A stretch of 18,156 nt of DNA from Saprospiraceae bacterium (GTDB taxonomy: Bacteria; Bacteroidota; Bacteroidia; Bacteroidales; JAIPBB01), in NCBI GenBank assembly GCA_021739805.1, contig JAIPBB010000079.1:1-18156 (forward strand), given 5' to 3'. How positions within the stretch are numbered: the first letter of the stretch is position 1; each line of letters starts with the position of its first letter. The notes beneath the pieces are model-generated. The model was not told the DNA's origin. It did no database searches and was given only the letters and a program-made list of their open reading frames with translations. The position numbers were made by a program, and so were the translations under genes. Shown here piece by piece: positions 15,222 to 18,156 of the stretch.

Positions 15222-16106
15222 ATGATTGCCTTTGCGATTATTAGTTTTGTAATAATTCTCTATTTTGCGATTAAATGGATAAGCAGAGATAAATGGATTA
15301 CTCCTAATATCCCTTTTCCGCCTGAATGGAGAACAATACTTATAGAAAAAATAAGCTTTTACAATTCCTTGTCCGAAGAAGAAAAACAACAATTTGAATA
15401 TAAAGTTCATGAATTTCTTTTGAATTATAGAATCACTGGAATCAATGTTAATATTGACCAAACTGATAAAATATTGCTTGCCGCCAGTGCTGTAATTCCG
15501 GTTTTAGCTTTTCCTGATTGGAGATATACAAACTTAAGCGAAGTTCTGATTTATCCTGATATGTTTAATGAAAAGTTTGAAACTGAAGGTCCTGACAGAG
15601 AAATCCTTGGAATGGTTGGAAGCGGATATATGGAAGGAAAAATGATAATTTCAAAACCGGCTTTACATTTTGGATTTGCGAATGAATCGGATAAGAAAAA
15701 TACAGCCATACACGAATTTGTCCATTTGATTGACAAGCAAGATGGGGTAATAGACGGAATCCCTGAACTTCTTTTGGAGCATCAATATTCAATTCCTTGG
15801 TTTGATTTAATGTATAAAGAAATCGACCGTATTTATGCTAACCAATCTGATATTAATCCTTATGGAGCAACAAACACTGTTGAGTTTTTTGCTGTCGTAA
15901 GCGAATATTTTTTTGAAAGACCAAAATTAATGCAGAAAAAACATCCTGAACTTTACAGCCTTTTAGAAAAAACCTTTCACCAAAAAATGAGTTCCAGAAA
16001 ATTAAAAAGTAATTTTAAAAGTTTAGGTAGAAACAGTAAATGTCCCTGTGGAAGTGGTAAGAAGTTTAAGAATTGTTGTGGTCATAAGCATAAGCAACTT
16101 CAATAA
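15222..16106 (+). CDS. mtfA: MtfA-like zinc metallopeptidase with N-terminal membrane anchor and C-terminal SEC-C motif
   Basis: A 294-residue protein of the peptidase M90 (MtfA) family. An N-terminal hydrophobic helix (about residues 2-20) without a cleavage site suggests an anchor with the catalytic part in the cytosol. The zinc motif is HEFVHLID with His164, Glu165 and His168; the third ligand is in the EFFAVVSEYFF segment (Glu221 or Glu228). The E. coli homologue binds the repressor Mlc and has aminopeptidase activity; no Mlc gene is seen here, so the partner is unknown. After the peptidase domain, residues 269-288 form a SEC-C zinc-binding motif, C-x-C-G-S-G-K-K-F-K-N-C-C (Cys274, 276, 285, 286), as in SecA tails, which usually mediates protein or ribosome contacts. 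The fusion is in one uninterrupted frame. Family assignment is firm; its target is not known. Confidence 0.92.
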   Translation: MIAFAIISFVIILYFAIKWISRDKWITPNIPFPPEWRTILIEKISFYNSLSEEEKQQFEYKVHEFLLNYRITGINVNIDQTDKILLAASAVIPVLAFPDWRYTNLSEVLIYPDMFNEKFETEGPDREILGMVGSGYMEGKMIISKPALHFGFANESDKKNTAIHEFVHLIDKQDGVIDGIPELLLEHQYSIPWFDLMYKEIDRIYANQSDINPYGATNTVEFFAVVSEYFFERPKLMQKKHPELYSLLEKTFHQKMSSRKLKSNFKSLGRNSKCPCGSGKKFKNCCGHKHKQLQ

Positions 16107-16190
16107 TCAGAAATATTTATTTATGTTTTAATTCTAAAATACAATCTTTCAAGTGGATTTAACGTTTGCTTTTTGGCTGAATGTAATTTA

Positions 16191-18156
16191 ATGATAAAAC
16201 AGGTTAATTTCCCCAAAAAAGCTATTTGGATTTTACTCCTATTAACTTCTATACAACTATCATCATTTTCCCAGGTAAATCTTACAATTGATACTGGCAG
16301 AGTACAAAGAAAAGCAAAAAGAGCAAGAAGATTTGCTTTCAATCCTGAGAAACTAGCAAAATCCTTAACTGCAAATTATTCTGATGATGAAAGGAAAGTT
16401 ATCGCAATTACGTATTGGATAACCAAAAACATCAATTACAGATATAATGCTTATGTTAGTAGAAGCATAAAGGGGTTAACTTCAAAACAAGTATTAAAAA
16501 CAAGAAAAGCTCTTTGTGGAGAATACGCACAACTCTTCAAAGATATGTGTGAAGCTGTGGATGTCAAAGCTGAGATTGTAAACGGCTATACAACAGATTT
16601 CGATTTATTCCCCGACGACACACTTTATTGGGCGGAACATGCCTGGTCGATAGTGAGCATAAATGGGAAGTGGTATTTAATGGATTTGACCTGGGGAAGT
16701 GGTTATATTAAACAAAAAAAGCAATATGTTAGGAGATTTTTGTGGTGGGCTTTTAATATATCTTATGAAAGAAAATTCAAATATGTACACAGCTTAAATC
16801 CAAATTGGTTCTATGTTAAGCCGGAAATAATGGTTCACTCCCATTTGCCGAATTTAAAAATGTTTCAACTTCTGTCAGTGCCAGTTCCAATTGATTCGTT
16901 TATTGTTGGAAATTCAGCAATTAAAGATTTTATCGATTTGAATAATTCTATAGAAAGTCAGAATTCGGAAATAGAACAATTTGTAAATTCATCTTCATTA
17001 AATAAGAATTTATATGAAGCAGAAAATGGCTATATAACAAACAGAAAAAACCATAGAGTTAAAGGATTTAACTATTATCTGGCTGCTGATTCACTTATAA
17101 GTAATTCCTTAAATCCTAAAACCAAACTTATTGATGGACCCGAAAGTTTATTAGATGAAATTAAGAGCTATTGCCAGATTGCAGATTCTTTTCTTCTTCT
17201 CAGTATAAAAGACAATAAAAGAGAATTTTCAAACTATCATCAAAGAAGCATAAATTGGAAAACCGACCTTAAAGGTTGTAATAATCTTATAAAAAAAAGC
17301 TTAAGGACTCGCAAAAAACTAAACCAGAAACAATATAAATTAATTAGAAAAATAAAAGTTAAAAACAGATCTGCTATTCATTATTTTACTCTGACTTCCA
17401 AACGTTTTAATAATATCAGTATTAACATAGTGAATAGACCAAGAACAAAGCTATTTTCTGACTCTGTTTTAAGTTCAAAATACATTAAAATGGCTGACAG
17501 TATTTATGGAACATCATTAAACTCGATAAAAATTAAGGATTCTTTATTTCAGTTTTATTCGCAAAGCCTGCAAGACAGTTTGGTTGAATTTGAGAGTAGA
17601 AACTTAGAATTACATTATGAAAATTTTAGAAATTTAAGAAGTTACGTGCAATATAAAAAAGTTTTTTTGCCATGGATTTATTTTTCAGATTCTCCAATAA
17701 AAAAGGAATGGTTCTCTTCAATTCTTTATTATGCTGACAGCTTAAATAAATCTTTCACAGATACTGTTTTGGTTGGACTTTACAAAAGTCAAAAAATGGC
17801 GTACTATCAAATGAAGGAATATTCTAAGTCATCAAAAAAAGCACTTAAATTATTGAAACTCGCTAAAAAGAAGTCAGTTTATAATCAAGATGAAGACAGC
17901 CTTTTTTATTCATATATGGAAAATTTTCAATTAAATTTTAGTGAATACACCAAACAAGTCGAAGATAATTTGATGCCTAATAATAAGCTTGCGAATAAAT
18001 TGAAAATGCAATCCAGATTTCTGAAGAAATCTGATACGAAATTAAATAAAGACAATCTCCTTGAAAATTCCAGACACACACAATATATGTTTTATAGGAT
18101 ATCAATTAAAAAAGCTGAAGATAAACGAATGAGATATGTTAGAAGGAAAGTTGGAA
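16191..18156 (+). CDS. Exported transglutaminase-like protein (3' partial)
   Basis: The frame from ATG 16191 stays open to the window end, giving at least 655 residues. The signal peptide is hydrophobic (AIWILLLLTSIQL) and ends SSFSQ at residue 28. The transglutaminase-like domain follows immediately: Cys109 in ALCGEYAQLF, His150 in EHAWSI and Asp165 in LMDLTWGSGY give the papain-like Cys-His-Asp triad, with conserved Trp residues around the His and Asp. This matches the bacterial transglutaminase / cysteine-protease group related to the CYK3 and kyphoscoliosis peptidase domain. The remaining 450 or more residues are Lys/Ser/Asn-rich and helical with no motif I recognise. A role in protein cross-linking, cleavage or amide hydrolysis in the periplasm is possible; the reaction cannot be decided from sequence. 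The 84-base gap before it contains no clear promoter. Confidence 0.85.
   Translation, partial: MIKQVNFPKKAIWILLLLTSIQLSSFSQVNLTIDTGRVQRKAKRARRFAFNPEKLAKSLTANYSDDERKVIAITYWITKNINYRYNAYVSRSIKGLTSKQVLKTRKALCGEYAQLFKDMCEAVDVKAEIVNGYTTDFDLFPDDTLYWAEHAWSIVSINGKWYLMDLTWGSGYIKQKKQYVRRFLWWAFNISYERKFKYVHSLNPNWFYVKPEIMVHSHLPNLKMFQLLSVPVPIDSFIVGNSAIKDFIDLNNSIESQNSEIEQFVNSSSLNKNLYEAENGYITNRKNHRVKGFNYYLAADSLISNSLNPKTKLIDGPESLLDEIKSYCQIADSFLLLSIKDNKREFSNYHQRSINWKTDLKGCNNLIKKSLRTRKKLNQKQYKLIRKIKVKNRSAIHYFTLTSKRFNNISINIVNRPRTKLFSDSVLSSKYIKMADSIYGTSLNSIKIKDSLFQFYSQSLQDSLVEFESRNLELHYENFRNLRSYVQYKKVFLPWIYFSDSPIKKEWFSSILYYADSLNKSFTDTVLVGLYKSQKMAYYQMKEYSKSSKKALKLLKLAKKKSVYNQDEDSLFYSYMENFQLNFSEYTKQVEDNLMPNNKLANKLKMQSRFLKKSDTKLNKDNLLENSRHTQYMFYRISIKKAEDKRMRYVRRKVG

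Noticed and set aside
15060..15461. Minus-strand 133-residue open frame
   Set aside because: It overlaps the ends of two well-supported plus-strand genes, has no recognisable motif, and its composition is that of the complement of coding sequence.
16121..16342. Minus-strand 73-residue open frame
   Set aside because: It is antisense to the signal peptide and early part of the transglutaminase-like gene, which is supported by its catalytic triad.

Overview
The window looks like a chromosomal segment of a low-GC, AT-rich member of the Bacteroidota. Evidence: a type IX secretion (T9SS) C-terminal sorting domain at 1743-1967, signal peptides ending in SQ or GQ, no clear Shine-Dalgarno sequences, several TAnnTTTG-type -7 promoter boxes, TPR-fused histidine kinases, and a class II HMG-CoA reductase next to a GYDIA-type GHMP kinase, a pairing known from Bacteroidota that use the mevalonate route. 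Codon choice looks uniform throughout, and no tRNA, rRNA, CRISPR, integrase or transposase gene was seen.

Layout. 1-1967 (+): 3' part of a secreted beta-propeller protein with a long charged helix built from 42-bp repeats and a T9SS tail. 2045-6265 (+): two tandem, closely related TPR sensor histidine kinases, probably one transcript. 9546-6306 (-): HMG-CoA reductase, GYDIA GHMP kinase and a periplasmic TPR protein, the first two tightly coupled. 12377-9669 (-): a large GHKL ATPase of the sacsin / NO VEIN type whose C-terminal domain carries an in-frame palindromic repeat insertion; a second copy of the repeat stands alone between this gene and HMG-CoA reductase. 12532-13542 (+): lipoprotein with six ASP-box repeats. 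14193-13624 (-): acyltransferase of the PlsC type. 14356-15162 (+): exported protein of unknown function. 15222-16106 (+): membrane-anchored MtfA-like metallopeptidase with a SEC-C zinc motif. 16191-18156 (+): exported transglutaminase-like protein, cut by the window end.

Most genes encode envelope or secreted proteins (signal peptides, lipobox, T9SS tail, membrane anchors). The metabolic core is isoprenoid precursor supply (HMG-CoA to mevalonate, then a GHMP kinase of unproven substrate) plus one phospholipid acylation enzyme. No response regulator lies beside the two kinases, so their partner is elsewhere. Intergenic gaps are all below about 170 bases. The convergent gaps at 6266-6305 and 13543-13623 show no clear hairpin terminator.

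The most unusual signal is the 33-bp palindromic element, similar to REP sequences. One copy lies in a spacer; a second copy plus a half copy form a 66-bp (22-codon) insertion read through in frame inside the NO VEIN-like protein. Three genes (8205, 14193, 14356) appear to lack any ATG start and use TTG or GTG.
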